11,114 bases of DNA from Flammeovirgaceae bacterium (GTDB taxonomy: Bacteria; Bacteroidota; Bacteroidia; Cytophagales; Cyclobacteriaceae), in NCBI GenBank assembly GCA_003229495.1, contig QIEB01000150.1:1-11114 (forward strand). The letters are read 5' to 3'. The notes under the pieces were generated by a model, which was not told the DNA's origin, made no database searches, and saw only the letters and a list, made by a program, of their open reading frames with translations. The number at the start of each line of letters is the position of its first letter. Position 1 is the stretch's first letter. Both the position numbers and the translations under genes were made by a program. Below, in pieces: positions 1 to 6,645 of this stretch.

Positions 1-2
1 TA

Positions 3-755
3 CTAATTGCAGGATTTTGGGCATGCAGCGATGACACCGACAATATTAACGAGAATGTAACACCTGAAGATGTTGCCAACGTTTCGTCCGTTGATGAGGC
101 TACCATCACCTTTGCAGACGCAGTGACCATTTCCAATCAGATACTTCAAAATGAACAAGTATTAAATGGAAGAATTCAACAGTGTTACACTGTAAATAAT
201 ACTCAGACTGAAAATCAATTATTAGTCACTTTCGAAACAGAGTGTGAGGGACTGGACGGTAAAGTACGGTCCGGCAGCTTTTTGATCGATTGGAGTGGAG
301 CGATAGGCACCGGTAACTTTTCCTATACTGTTACTTTCGATGGGTACCAAGTAAACGGGTACGGTGTGAGCGGAAGTATTAGCACCTCGAATCTGACTTT
401 TAGTGAAGGCGGGTTCAGCTTCAATGTAGTAGTGAATGATGGGGTAGTAAATTGTCCTGATGGCAAACAAATAAACTACGAACAAGACCTCGATTACGGT
501 TTTACTTTTAACGAAACAGTTGAAATTCTAATTACGGGATCTTCAACCGGGACCGGAAAAAATGGTGTAACATACGTTGTAAATATTAAGGAACCATTGT
601 TAGTAATTGCCGGGTGCGACTATGTAGTGTCAGGTTCTTTTGATGCTACTTTTGATGGACGTCCTCTGGTCACGGTTGACTATGGTGATGGAACTTGCGA
701 TAACAGAGCCACCGCTTCACGGGGAGATTATTCCATCACTTTCGAATTAGACTAA
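3..755 (+). CDS. Hypothetical surface lipoprotein (5' partial)
   Basis: The reading frame is open to the left edge, so the start codon and most of the signal peptide lie outside the window. The visible N-terminus reads LIAGFWAC followed by SDDTDN. The Cys codon at 24-26 is the likely lipidation site, although F-W-A before Cys is a weak lipobox because Trp is unusual there. The acidic SDD-x-D tract after Cys resembles the lipoprotein export signal of Bacteroidota, so outer-surface display is inferred. A GTG at 123 could be read as a start but is internal. The mature part is rich in beta-strand-like Gly/Thr/Val/Tyr alternation and has no membrane helix. It carries several Cys residues (QQCYT, TECEG, NCPDG, AGCDY, GTCDN) and ends with a DYGDGTCDN-type motif. 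I do not recognise a named domain. It converges with the gene at 848-1303. Confidence 0.75.
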   Translation, partial: LIAGFWACSDDTDNINENVTPEDVANVSSVDEATITFADAVTISNQILQNEQVLNGRIQQCYTVNNTQTENQLLVTFETECEGLDGKVRSGSFLIDWSGAIGTGNFSYTVTFDGYQVNGYGVSGSISTSNLTFSEGGFSFNVVVNDGVVNCPDGKQINYEQDLDYGFTFNETVEILITGSSTGTGKNGVTYVVNIKEPLLVIAGCDYVVSGSFDATFDGRPLVTVDYGDGTCDNRATASRGDYSITFELD

Positions 756-847
756 GACAAAATCAGGGCGGCTCCATAAGCCCCGGTTCTTCACTTATGT
801 TACCTAATATCTTTAGTTATTTGGCCCTCATTCTTGATCACGGCCAG
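756..847. other. Convergent intergenic spacer
   Basis: This 92-base gap separates the 3' ends of two convergent genes. A bidirectional terminator would be expected. The best stem I find is TGGCC (822-826) with GGCCA (842-846), a 15-base loop and a short T run (851-855) for the plus strand. It is too weak to call a terminator. Confidence 0.4.
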
Positions 848-1303
848 CTATTTTTCACCCAGGGGAAGCTCCCTCCTCAATCTTTGAACGGTAGGTCTGT
901 AAAGAGAGATAAGCAGCAGAAGAATGGGATAGGTGGCCACAAATAGCTGATGTTCTGTAATGAATAGTAGTCCAACGGAACTGAGGCTGGATATAAGCAC
1001 AAAAATATAGAATATCAGTGATGCTCTTTGGTAGCAGTTTAGTTTTTGTTCAAAAGGCCAATCCCTGGTGATGACTGCTAAATTTCGTTTGAACAGGCGC
1101 CTGGCAAAAAACACTACCAAAAACAATAGCAACCCTGCCACATAGTACAGTGCATTTACCCAAAACGAAACTTGAGTTGAGGTTTGTAAGACCCCATCTT
1201 TCAAAGGAAGATATACTGCCGGGAATAGCAGTAATGGGGGCGCAATCAATCCATAGTAGATCAAGCCCAGTCGCTCCAGATATTCCTTGATCCTGGCATC
1301 CAT
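848..1303 (-). CDS. Four-helix membrane protein of unknown function
   Basis: This 151-residue protein has four hydrophobic segments, at roughly residues 14-33, 46-66, 92-112 and 115-135, and a basic loop (ARRLFKRN) after the second. Both ends appear soluble: an N-terminal MDARIKEYLERLG amphipathic stretch and a charged RLRRELPLGEK tail. I recognise no domain and see no signal peptidase site, so it should be an integral inner-membrane protein. It is the last gene of the minus-strand operon, starting 11 bases after the symporter stop codon. That suggests co-transcription and perhaps a role linked to transport, but this rests on position alone. The ATG at 1301-1303 is the only sensible start. 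Confidence 0.75.
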   Translation of the reverse strand: MDARIKEYLERLGLIYYGLIAPPLLLFPAVYLPLKDGVLQTSTQVSFWVNALYYVAGLLLFLVVFFARRLFKRNLAVITRDWPFEQKLNCYQRASLIFYIFVLISSLSSVGLLFITEHQLFVATYPILLLLISLYRPTVQRLRRELPLGEK

Positions 1304-1314
1304 GATGGTTTGAC

Positions 1315-2721
1315 TTAGGTAATCTCCTTTTGTAATTTAAGTCTTAACAGTTCGATACCTGTAACCATCAGTAGAAAGGAAAATAACAGCATCTCAATTT
1401 CCAATGGTCCAATCCTGTCAGGAATAACCCCGGCGCTGGAAAGTACAAATACCAACAGAGCCACCAGGGTACAGATAGGAATTAGCAGGCCAGGTCTTTT
1501 CCTGCTCAGGATACCCACAAGAATTAAAGGGCCCAACATAGCGGTTCCAGCAAAACTTGTTCGAGCCAATAAAACCAATTGTTCAGAACTGAGAATGGAA
1601 AATACCAATGCAATTACCCCAAAAACCAATATAAATACCCTGGTAATGGCCAATGCTCTTTTATCGTCAACGGTCAACAGAGACCTAAGCTCAGTTCCCA
1701 GGGCAAATATCTGGGAATCAGAGGTAGAAATAGCAGCTGCAATTAAACCGATAAGTCCTAAAGCAGCAACCGCAGGCGCCTGATCATATAGAAGTACGTG
1801 ACCAATAAAGTCCTGAACCGAACTATCCGGATAGAGAACCGCGCCATACATCCCCATAAACATGGTGGGAAGAATAACCAGGGTGGCAAATATGCCCAAC
1901 CCAATGGCCATTCTGCGAAGCGCAGAGGTGCTTTTCATAATGATTACCCGAGTAGAGATCTGGGGCTGTGTAAAAGGCAGCAAAACAATGGAAATGGCGG
2001 AGATGATAAAAAATTGAGTAGTGAACAAGCCATTAGGGCCGGGAACTGACAATAAAGCCGCTTTAGTAGATTCAACTTTTTCAAACATTGCGGCCACACT
2101 TCCAAACTCACTTAAGCAGTTCCACCCAATGATCCATATCACAATGAAGAGAATAATACCCTGGAGTGTATCATTGTACATGATGGCCCTTAAACCTCCG
2201 ATCTCGCTATAAATGATCATAATGGCTACAATGATGGTACCCCAACCCCAAACAGGCAAAGCATTGGGAAATGCAGCATTCAGAAAAATTGATACTCCCC
2301 GAATTTGAACAGAAATATATGGGACCAGAAAGATCACCACGCCTGTAAAGGCCACAAATCCAGCGAATTTAAATCCATAGGCACGGGTCAGAAGGCCGGC
2401 CATTCCTTCATAATTACCGGACCGGGCTTTTTGGCGAATAATTACTCCCACCCTTATTAGTACATATACCATCATGGCGTCGGCAACCCCCAGAAAAATC
2501 CATGCCCCAATACCGTGAGTACGGAAAAAATCAGGCATCCCGATTACCGTAAAAGCACTAAAAATAGTAGCGGCGGTGGTAAACAGTCCAAGCAGCATCC
2601 CCAGGTTTCCTCCCGCCAATAAATAATTGGAGGTAGTTTTTTCCTTTAACCGCGACCTTCGAGCTAAATATATAAGTATGGACAGGTAAATAGTCCCGGC
2701 AATTATAAAACTAGTGATCAT
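1315..2721 (-). CDS. Sodium:solute symporter (SSS family)
   Basis: This 468-residue inner-membrane protein has about 12-13 hydrophobic segments and is typical in length for the SSS/SSF family, which couples Na+ entry to uptake of sugars, organic acids, amino acids or vitamins. Family landmarks are visible. YSEIGGLRAIMYNDTLQG at 171-188 matches the GGL-x-A-x4-D-x2-Q signature. TQPQ at 251-254 lies at the start of a later helix. AAAISTSDSQ at 328-337 is the Ser/Thr-rich stretch that usually contributes to the Na2 site. The start overlaps the end of the small membrane protein gene by 11 bases, so the two are probably translationally coupled. The substrate cannot be read from the sequence. The GH88, OYE and SDR genes upstream suggest a uronide or other sugar acid. 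The ATG at 2719-2721 is well placed. Confidence 0.93.
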   Translation of the reverse strand: MITSFIIAGTIYLSILIYLARRSRLKEKTTSNYLLAGGNLGMLLGLFTTAATIFSAFTVIGMPDFFRTHGIGAWIFLGVADAMMVYVLIRVGVIIRQKARSGNYEGMAGLLTRAYGFKFAGFVAFTGVVIFLVPYISVQIRGVSIFLNAAFPNALPVWGWGTIIVAIMIIYSEIGGLRAIMYNDTLQGIILFIVIWIIGWNCLSEFGSVAAMFEKVESTKAALLSVPGPNGLFTTQFFIISAISIVLLPFTQPQISTRVIIMKSTSALRRMAIGLGIFATLVILPTMFMGMYGAVLYPDSSVQDFIGHVLLYDQAPAVAALGLIGLIAAAISTSDSQIFALGTELRSLLTVDDKRALAITRVFILVFGVIALVFSILSSEQLVLLARTSFAGTAMLGPLILVGILSRKRPGLLIPICTLVALLVFVLSSAGVIPDRIGPLEIEMLLFSFLLMVTGIELLRLKLQKEIT

Positions 2722-2929
2722 CGGGGCCCTCCTCCTGTAGCTTGGATGCTATATATGCCACTATTACATATAATATACAAAATAGTACCCCTACCCACAC
2801 AGTATAGGGTATACCAACAAATTTTGGATTGATCTGACCTGCCGGTATTAGCAGGCCGGTAAAACTCGCAATAGTCATTATTATGAATATCGAATCAGTC
2901 CACCAGATTTTTTTAAATTTCATTTTCAT
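2711..2929 (-). CDS. Small two-helix membrane protein, probable symporter partner
   Basis: This protein of about 72 residues has two hydrophobic segments, near residues 11-30 and 42-64, joined by a short loop with PAGQINPKFVGIP, and ends in a charged tail (KLQEEGPDDH). Small proteins of this shape (DUF3311 and YhdT/DUF997 types) are often encoded immediately before SSS symporters and are thought to be accessory subunits. I infer the same here from size, topology and the 11-base overlap with the symporter. The frame can be extended to a TTG at 2935 that directly abuts the upstream SDR stop codon. I chose the ATG at 2927-2929, which is a stronger start codon; the ATG at 2921-2923 is also possible. 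The domain assignment is by resemblance only. Confidence 0.72.
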   Translation of the reverse strand: MKMKFKKIWWTDSIFIIMTIASFTGLLIPAGQINPKFVGIPYTVWVGVLFCILYVIVAYIASKLQEEGPDDH

Positions 2930-2935
2930 TTGCAA

Positions 2936-3706
2936 TTATAATTTTGGAATAGACAGGCCACCATCGACCGCTATTACGTTTCCTGTACTGTATGGGAATG
3001 TTCCCGTTGCCAGGCTTGCCACCACCTTCCCAACATCACTGGGATTTCCCAGCCGGGGTTCTACAAACAATCCCTGATCTATGAGTTTTCGGTACTTGTC
3101 CATTACCCCGGATGTCATATCTGTTGCTATAACTCCCGGGCGTACTTCATATACAGGGATCCCAAATTCGCCCATACGAACCGCGAACAGCTGTGTCATC
3201 ATGCTCATTCCAGCCTTCGAAATACAATACTCCCCCCTTTGGGTAGAAACCAGGGTGGCAGAAACTGAGCTGATGTTTATTATACATCCTGCAAATTCAG
3301 CATCAGTTTTTTTGCAGTCAATCATGTGATTGGCAATCTGCTGAGTAAGGAAAAACGGACCCTTTAGGTTAATAGTCATTACCCGGTCATAGCTCTCTTC
3401 AGATGTGACCAGTAAATCTTTTCGATCTAGCGGAGCAACACCGGCATTATTTACCAGAACATGTAGTTGCCCGAAATGATCAAGCACTGAAGACATTAGT
3501 TCTGCGCGGTCTTCCGGTTGAGAAATATCCGCCTGGCAATAGATCACCTCAACCCCGATCTTCCTTAGCTCGGATAACAGTTCAGTAACCTGCTGTTCAT
3601 CCCTTACTCCGTTTAGGGCAAGATTCCATCCTTTCCTGGCCATTTCTTTGGCGATTCCCAGCCCTATGCCCCTGGTTCCACCAGTGATCAATACGTTCTT
3701 CGTCAT
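2936..3706 (-). CDS. Short-chain dehydrogenase/reductase (classical SDR)
   Basis: This 256-residue cytoplasmic NAD(P)-dependent oxidoreductase has the full classical SDR set: TGGTRGIG at 8-15 for the dinucleotide, D60, NNAG at 86-89, N113, catalytic S147, Y160 and K164 (YCISK), and RPG at 189-191. All four catalytic-tetrad residues are present. Overall it resembles a group often annotated as 3-ketoacyl-ACP reductase that occurs in sugar-utilisation loci. The SDR-specific ending DGGLSIPKL and the GEYCISKAG core support that group rather than housekeeping FabG. It starts 2 bases after the OYE stop codon, and the next gene follows at once, so it is inside the operon. A keto-sugar or keto-acid reduction, or the reverse alcohol oxidation, is inferred. 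A KduD-like role downstream of GH88 is possible but unproven. Confidence 0.9.
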   Translation of the reverse strand: MTKNVLITGGTRGIGLGIAKEMARKGWNLALNGVRDEQQVTELLSELRKIGVEVIYCQADISQPEDRAELMSSVLDHFGQLHVLVNNAGVAPLDRKDLLVTSEESYDRVMTINLKGPFFLTQQIANHMIDCKKTDAEFAGCIINISSVSATLVSTQRGEYCISKAGMSMMTQLFAVRMGEFGIPVYEVRPGVIATDMTSGVMDKYRKLIDQGLFVEPRLGNPSDVGKVVASLATGTFPYSTGNVIAVDGGLSIPKL

Positions 3707-3708
3707 GA

Positions 3709-5151
3709 CTACAGCTTTTGTTTTATTTCTTTTAAGTGGGCCGCCTCTGGCATGTTTTTATAAAAAGGATCCAGTGGAAAACAACCAGAAATCATTCCTT
3801 GTCTGGGCCCTGTAGTACAATCCGAAAATGTTCTGCATATCTTTTGCCTCTTCAGACCATTACCTTCAAGTATATCTGCCGGCATGTCGGGATAACTAAG
3901 AACCATCCTGCCCAGACCTACAAAATCTACCAGTTCTTGCTCGACCACAGCTTCTGCAACCTGTGGGAGCCATTCCTGAAGATAAGAATATGCCGAGCCC
4001 ACAATCTTCATTTCAGGGAATTGCTGCTTAATCTGACCAGTAATTTGTATTTGTCTGGCTACACCTACTAACGGGTCCTCAGGGGGCAGGTAGCCATCGG
4101 AAGGTGGAAACAATGCAGGCCTTTGGATATGTGGCACGTAGTATGGGCTTCCTCCGGTGATACAAACCAACTCGATTCCCAGATTTTTAAATATTTTAAA
4201 CAGCTGGAATACTTCTTTAAGGTCAGCCCCTTGTCCTGTTTCATTACCACCAAATGCTTCGGTATAGGACCCGTTATAATAGTAGGGCTGCCCTACACCG
4301 TCAACTCCCTGTCTGAAAGGAATCCAATCAAAGGCGCTTAATCGAACCGCAACAGGAATGTTACTAGTAGCTTTTATGCCCTTGACGATCGATCTCAGAA
4401 ACCGGGTGCGGTGCTCCAGGCTCCCGCCATACTTTCCTGGTCTATTGAAGGCGCTCAAAAATTCATGTCCCAGATATCCATGACAATGTTTGATGTCAAC
4501 AAAATGGAAACCAGCATCACAGGCCATTTGAGCAGCAGCAATAAAGTCTTCCACCAGGTGATCAATTTCTGAATCCGCTAGCAGTGGATAATCATCTGGC
4601 AAATCCAGTTTTTCATCCAGTACCGAATGCCTGTAAAGAATTATTGGCTGGCCTGGTTTTCCTTTGGTGGGACGCGCAAAACGGCCCGAATGGGTAAGTT
4701 GCAGTCCGACCTCTAAATCAGAAGAATCACCAAAACGTTGCTGGTGCTGATCAATTATATCCTGGTACATTTTTTTAAATGAATCCAGTGTTTTATGATT
4801 GATCATGAGTTGATTTGGATTAGCTCTGCCCTCAGGACAAACGGCCACAGCCTCACAACCCCAAAGAAGTTTGGCCCCGCTAATAGCAAAATTATGCCAA
4901 CGTCTTTTGGTTAAATCGGAAGGAAGTCCGTCTGTGGTGCCATCCCATCCTTCCATAGGAAGTATGCAAAATCTGTTTCCTATTTGTTTGCCTGATTTCA
5001 AGGTCAGAGATCTGGCTAAAGAAGAACTTGCCGGTTCACTTAATTTTTCCTTGAAAGGCATCTGCAAATTCAACTGGTTGATATGGCTTTTGAAATCGTC
5101 ACTGGTCTTAAGTTGGGCGATTCTCTTATATCTGGGTTTTGATTTAGCCAT
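3709..5151 (-). CDS. Old Yellow Enzyme-type NADH:flavin oxidoreductase
   Basis: This 480-residue protein has a single FMN-binding TIM barrel of the OYE/2,4-dienoyl-CoA reductase N-terminal type. Visible motifs are QLTHSGR (151-157), HCHGYLGHEFLSAF (222-235), YGGSLEHRTRF (241-251), VRLS with R270, and GLGRMVLSYPD (412-422). The proposed proton-donor Tyr is Y226. The residue matching the first His of the usual H-x-x-H/N substrate-binding pair appears to be K221, with H224 retained. C-terminal cysteines C439, C445 and C457 recall the 4Fe-4S motif of dienoyl-CoA reductases, but the first pair is not preserved. There is no C-terminal NAD(P)-binding flavodoxin-like domain. An N-terminal extension of about 45 residues precedes the barrel. 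The family reduces activated C=C bonds; the substrate here is unknown. It overlaps the GH88 gene by 8 bases (ATGGCTAA). Confidence 0.9.
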   Translation of the reverse strand: MAKSKPRYKRIAQLKTSDDFKSHINQLNLQMPFKEKLSEPASSSLARSLTLKSGKQIGNRFCILPMEGWDGTTDGLPSDLTKRRWHNFAISGAKLLWGCEAVAVCPEGRANPNQLMINHKTLDSFKKMYQDIIDQHQQRFGDSSDLEVGLQLTHSGRFARPTKGKPGQPIILYRHSVLDEKLDLPDDYPLLADSEIDHLVEDFIAAAQMACDAGFHFVDIKHCHGYLGHEFLSAFNRPGKYGGSLEHRTRFLRSIVKGIKATSNIPVAVRLSAFDWIPFRQGVDGVGQPYYYNGSYTEAFGGNETGQGADLKEVFQLFKIFKNLGIELVCITGGSPYYVPHIQRPALFPPSDGYLPPEDPLVGVARQIQITGQIKQQFPEMKIVGSAYSYLQEWLPQVAEAVVEQELVDFVGLGRMVLSYPDMPADILEGNGLKRQKICRTFSDCTTGPRQGMISGCFPLDPFYKNMPEAAHLKEIKQKL

Positions 5152-6535
5152 TGACCGGTGCTATTGCAGTAAAAAATGTAAAATACGTTTCGTCTTTAAT
5201 AATTCTATGAAGATAAAGAGCCAGTTCACGGGCATGATAATCTCCCCACATACTGGACTCACCATAAGGAATATTGCTTCCATCAGGGGTATAATCCCAG
5301 CCATTGGGCCGATGATAAATAGAATGCAAAATTAATCCTTGATGCTTCTTTTCCAAACTTATATATGGTTCATCGAGAAGATTTTTGCCCACGGTAAGAC
5401 CTGCAGACCAGTATTTTTGAAAATCTTTATCTCCCTTTTTTTTCAAATAGCTGCCTAATCTAAGCAAGCCCTGGGCCCCTATGGTAGCGGCGGAGCTATC
5501 TACCGGTTCATAGTCATTGTATGGATTGGAATCGACTTCTCGCCAATCAGGGAATTTTTCAAGGCCCGGAGCCCCGGTATCCCAATAAGGAATCCCGTCT
5601 TGCGCAGTATTCTGAATAAAGAAATCACAAGTGGCCTTGGCAGCTTTCAGAAGTGTGGACTCAACTTTTTCTTTACCCCCCAATTCCAGCGATTCCAGGA
5701 GCTCTGGCTGACTATGGATAAACTCCAGTTGTTCTGCAAATCCCAGCATGGCCCAACTTAAGCCTCGGGTCCAGGTGGAATAGCCACTGTATCCCTGCTG
5801 TGTCCCGGGACAGCGAAAATTACCGTCATTGATGTTGAAAATAGACTCATGAGCTGTTCTGCCCCGAACATCATATTGATCTCTACCCGTTCCATAAAAT
5901 ATTGAGTATTCTGCAGTGGCCAACGCATGCTGCATTGCCCTTTGTAACAAATTGATGGTGATATCATTTTCTTCAGAAGAATGGTGCCCCAATAAATGTC
6001 CCAGGACCAAAACCCGAATGGTCCTGATAGTATCTACAAATAATGAGTGAGGGCCATTAAAAGAGTAAATGTAACCGCCCTCAGGAAGTGAAGTCCATCG
6101 CCTGGCTTGGACCGAAGCTGATAGCTTCAGTGCCAACACATAATATTCCCGCATCCAATGCTGCTCCGGATACTTACCCTCATTCATTAGCCTGAGTAAA
6201 TTTCCGTAAGTACTCTGGTTATTGAAGCCGTGATCGTGCACTCCAAAATGACTAACATGGGTGGCCATTTTATCTCTGGTGTTCTTGATCCCCAGGTCCA
6301 GGAAATATTCATCCCCGGTGGCATCAAATTGTAATACAGAGGAACCGTATTGAAATCCCTGTGTCCAGTCCGTCCAGCTGCGCGGTTTGTATATACCTTT
6401 AACGGTAACTACTGGTGAGCCGGAAGATCCTTGGTAGCCATACTCAATGCTCTTAATTTTTTCACCGGAAAGTTTCCAAAATTGGTCTACCTTATCCTTT
6501 ATATGATCTATGGTTAAATCAGTATCAATTAGCAT
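5144..6535 (-). CDS. GH88-like unsaturated uronyl hydrolase
   Basis: This 463-residue protein looks like an (alpha/alpha)6-barrel glycoside hydrolase of family GH88. Such enzymes hydrate the vinyl-ether bond of the 4,5-unsaturated uronic acid left by polysaccharide lyases and release a 4-deoxy-5-keto uronate. HDHGFNNQSTYGN (100-112) matches the family HD-x-GF segment, with D101 the likely first catalytic Asp. D168 in FVDTIRTIRVL matches the second. STWTRGLSWAMLGF (253-266), D346-S-S-A-A and the C-terminal GESSMWGDYHARE (425-437) are also family-like. No signal peptide is visible, so it should act in the cytoplasm on imported oligosaccharides. It is the first gene of the six-gene operon and follows a 110-base spacer with a candidate promoter. 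GH105 is the main alternative, but the HD-x-GF and STW-x-RG pattern favours GH88. Confidence 0.85.
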   Translation of the reverse strand: MLIDTDLTIDHIKDKVDQFWKLSGEKIKSIEYGYQGSSGSPVVTVKGIYKPRSWTDWTQGFQYGSSVLQFDATGDEYFLDLGIKNTRDKMATHVSHFGVHDHGFNNQSTYGNLLRLMNEGKYPEQHWMREYYVLALKLSASVQARRWTSLPEGGYIYSFNGPHSLFVDTIRTIRVLVLGHLLGHHSSEENDITINLLQRAMQHALATAEYSIFYGTGRDQYDVRGRTAHESIFNINDGNFRCPGTQQGYSGYSTWTRGLSWAMLGFAEQLEFIHSQPELLESLELGGKEKVESTLLKAAKATCDFFIQNTAQDGIPYWDTGAPGLEKFPDWREVDSNPYNDYEPVDSSAATIGAQGLLRLGSYLKKKGDKDFQKYWSAGLTVGKNLLDEPYISLEKKHQGLILHSIYHRPNGWDYTPDGSNIPYGESSMWGDYHARELALYLHRIIKDETYFTFFTAIAPVNG

Positions 6536-6546
6536 GTCCCTGCCAG

Positions 6547-6560
6547 TAAGTAATTACTTA
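6547..6560. repeat. Perfect 14-base palindrome, possible operator
   Basis: TAAGTAATTACTTA reads identically on both strands and lies 11 bases upstream of the GH88 start codon. It overlaps the start point expected from the candidate promoter. The core GT-N4-AC resembles the operator style of GntR-family regulators, which often control uronate genes in this phylum, but no such regulator is in the window. Because it is AT-rich, chance occurrence is possible. Confidence 0.4.
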
Positions 6561-6565
6561 TTCTT

Positions 6566-6598
6566 CTAAAATATCCGACAATTAGTTGTTAATTCAAA
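6566..6598 (-). promoter_or_regulatory. Candidate promoter of the GH88 operon
   Basis: On the minus strand TTTG (6598-6595) lies 21 bases upstream of TATTTTAG (6573-6566). This is close to the Bacteroidota pattern TTTG / TAnnTTTG, with one mismatch in the -7 box. Transcription would begin near 6559, about 25 bases before the GH88 start codon and inside the palindrome at 6547-6560. Confidence 0.4.
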
Positions 6599-6645
6599 TT
6601 TCAAGTCTTATTTCTGGACACTCGTTTATTTGCCGGTGCATTAGC

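Noticed and set aside
123..125. GTG as the start of the left-edge gene
   Set aside because: The frame stays open to the window edge and encodes a lipoprotein Cys and export-like signal upstream, so the GTG is internal.
222..485. Minus-strand ORF of 87 codons inside the lipoprotein gene
   Set aside because: It is fully antisense to a continuous frame with better protein character and has no family resemblance.
822..855. Hairpin TGGCC/GGCCA followed by a short T run as a terminator
   Set aside because: A five-base stem with a 15-base loop is too weak, and the T run lies inside the opposing gene.
2930..2935. TTG at 2935 as start of the small membrane protein
   Set aside because: An in-frame ATG lies two codons downstream; TTG would directly abut the preceding stop codon and adds nothing recognisable.
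2936..3706. Housekeeping FabG of fatty acid synthesis
   Set aside because: The context is a sugar-type operon with no fatty acid genes, and the sequence matches a separate SDR group often mis-annotated as FabG.
2936..3706. SDR as KduD
   Set aside because: Length and context fit, but the N-terminal region does not resemble KduD as I recall it and KduI is absent; kept only as a possible role.
4871..5335. Plus-strand ORF of 154 codons across the OYE/GH88 junction
   Set aside because: It is antisense to two well-supported genes and has no recognisable domain.
5144..6535. GH105 unsaturated rhamnogalacturonyl hydrolase
   Set aside because: The HD-x-GF, STW-x-RG and DSSAA segments and the length fit GH88 better, though the two families are related.
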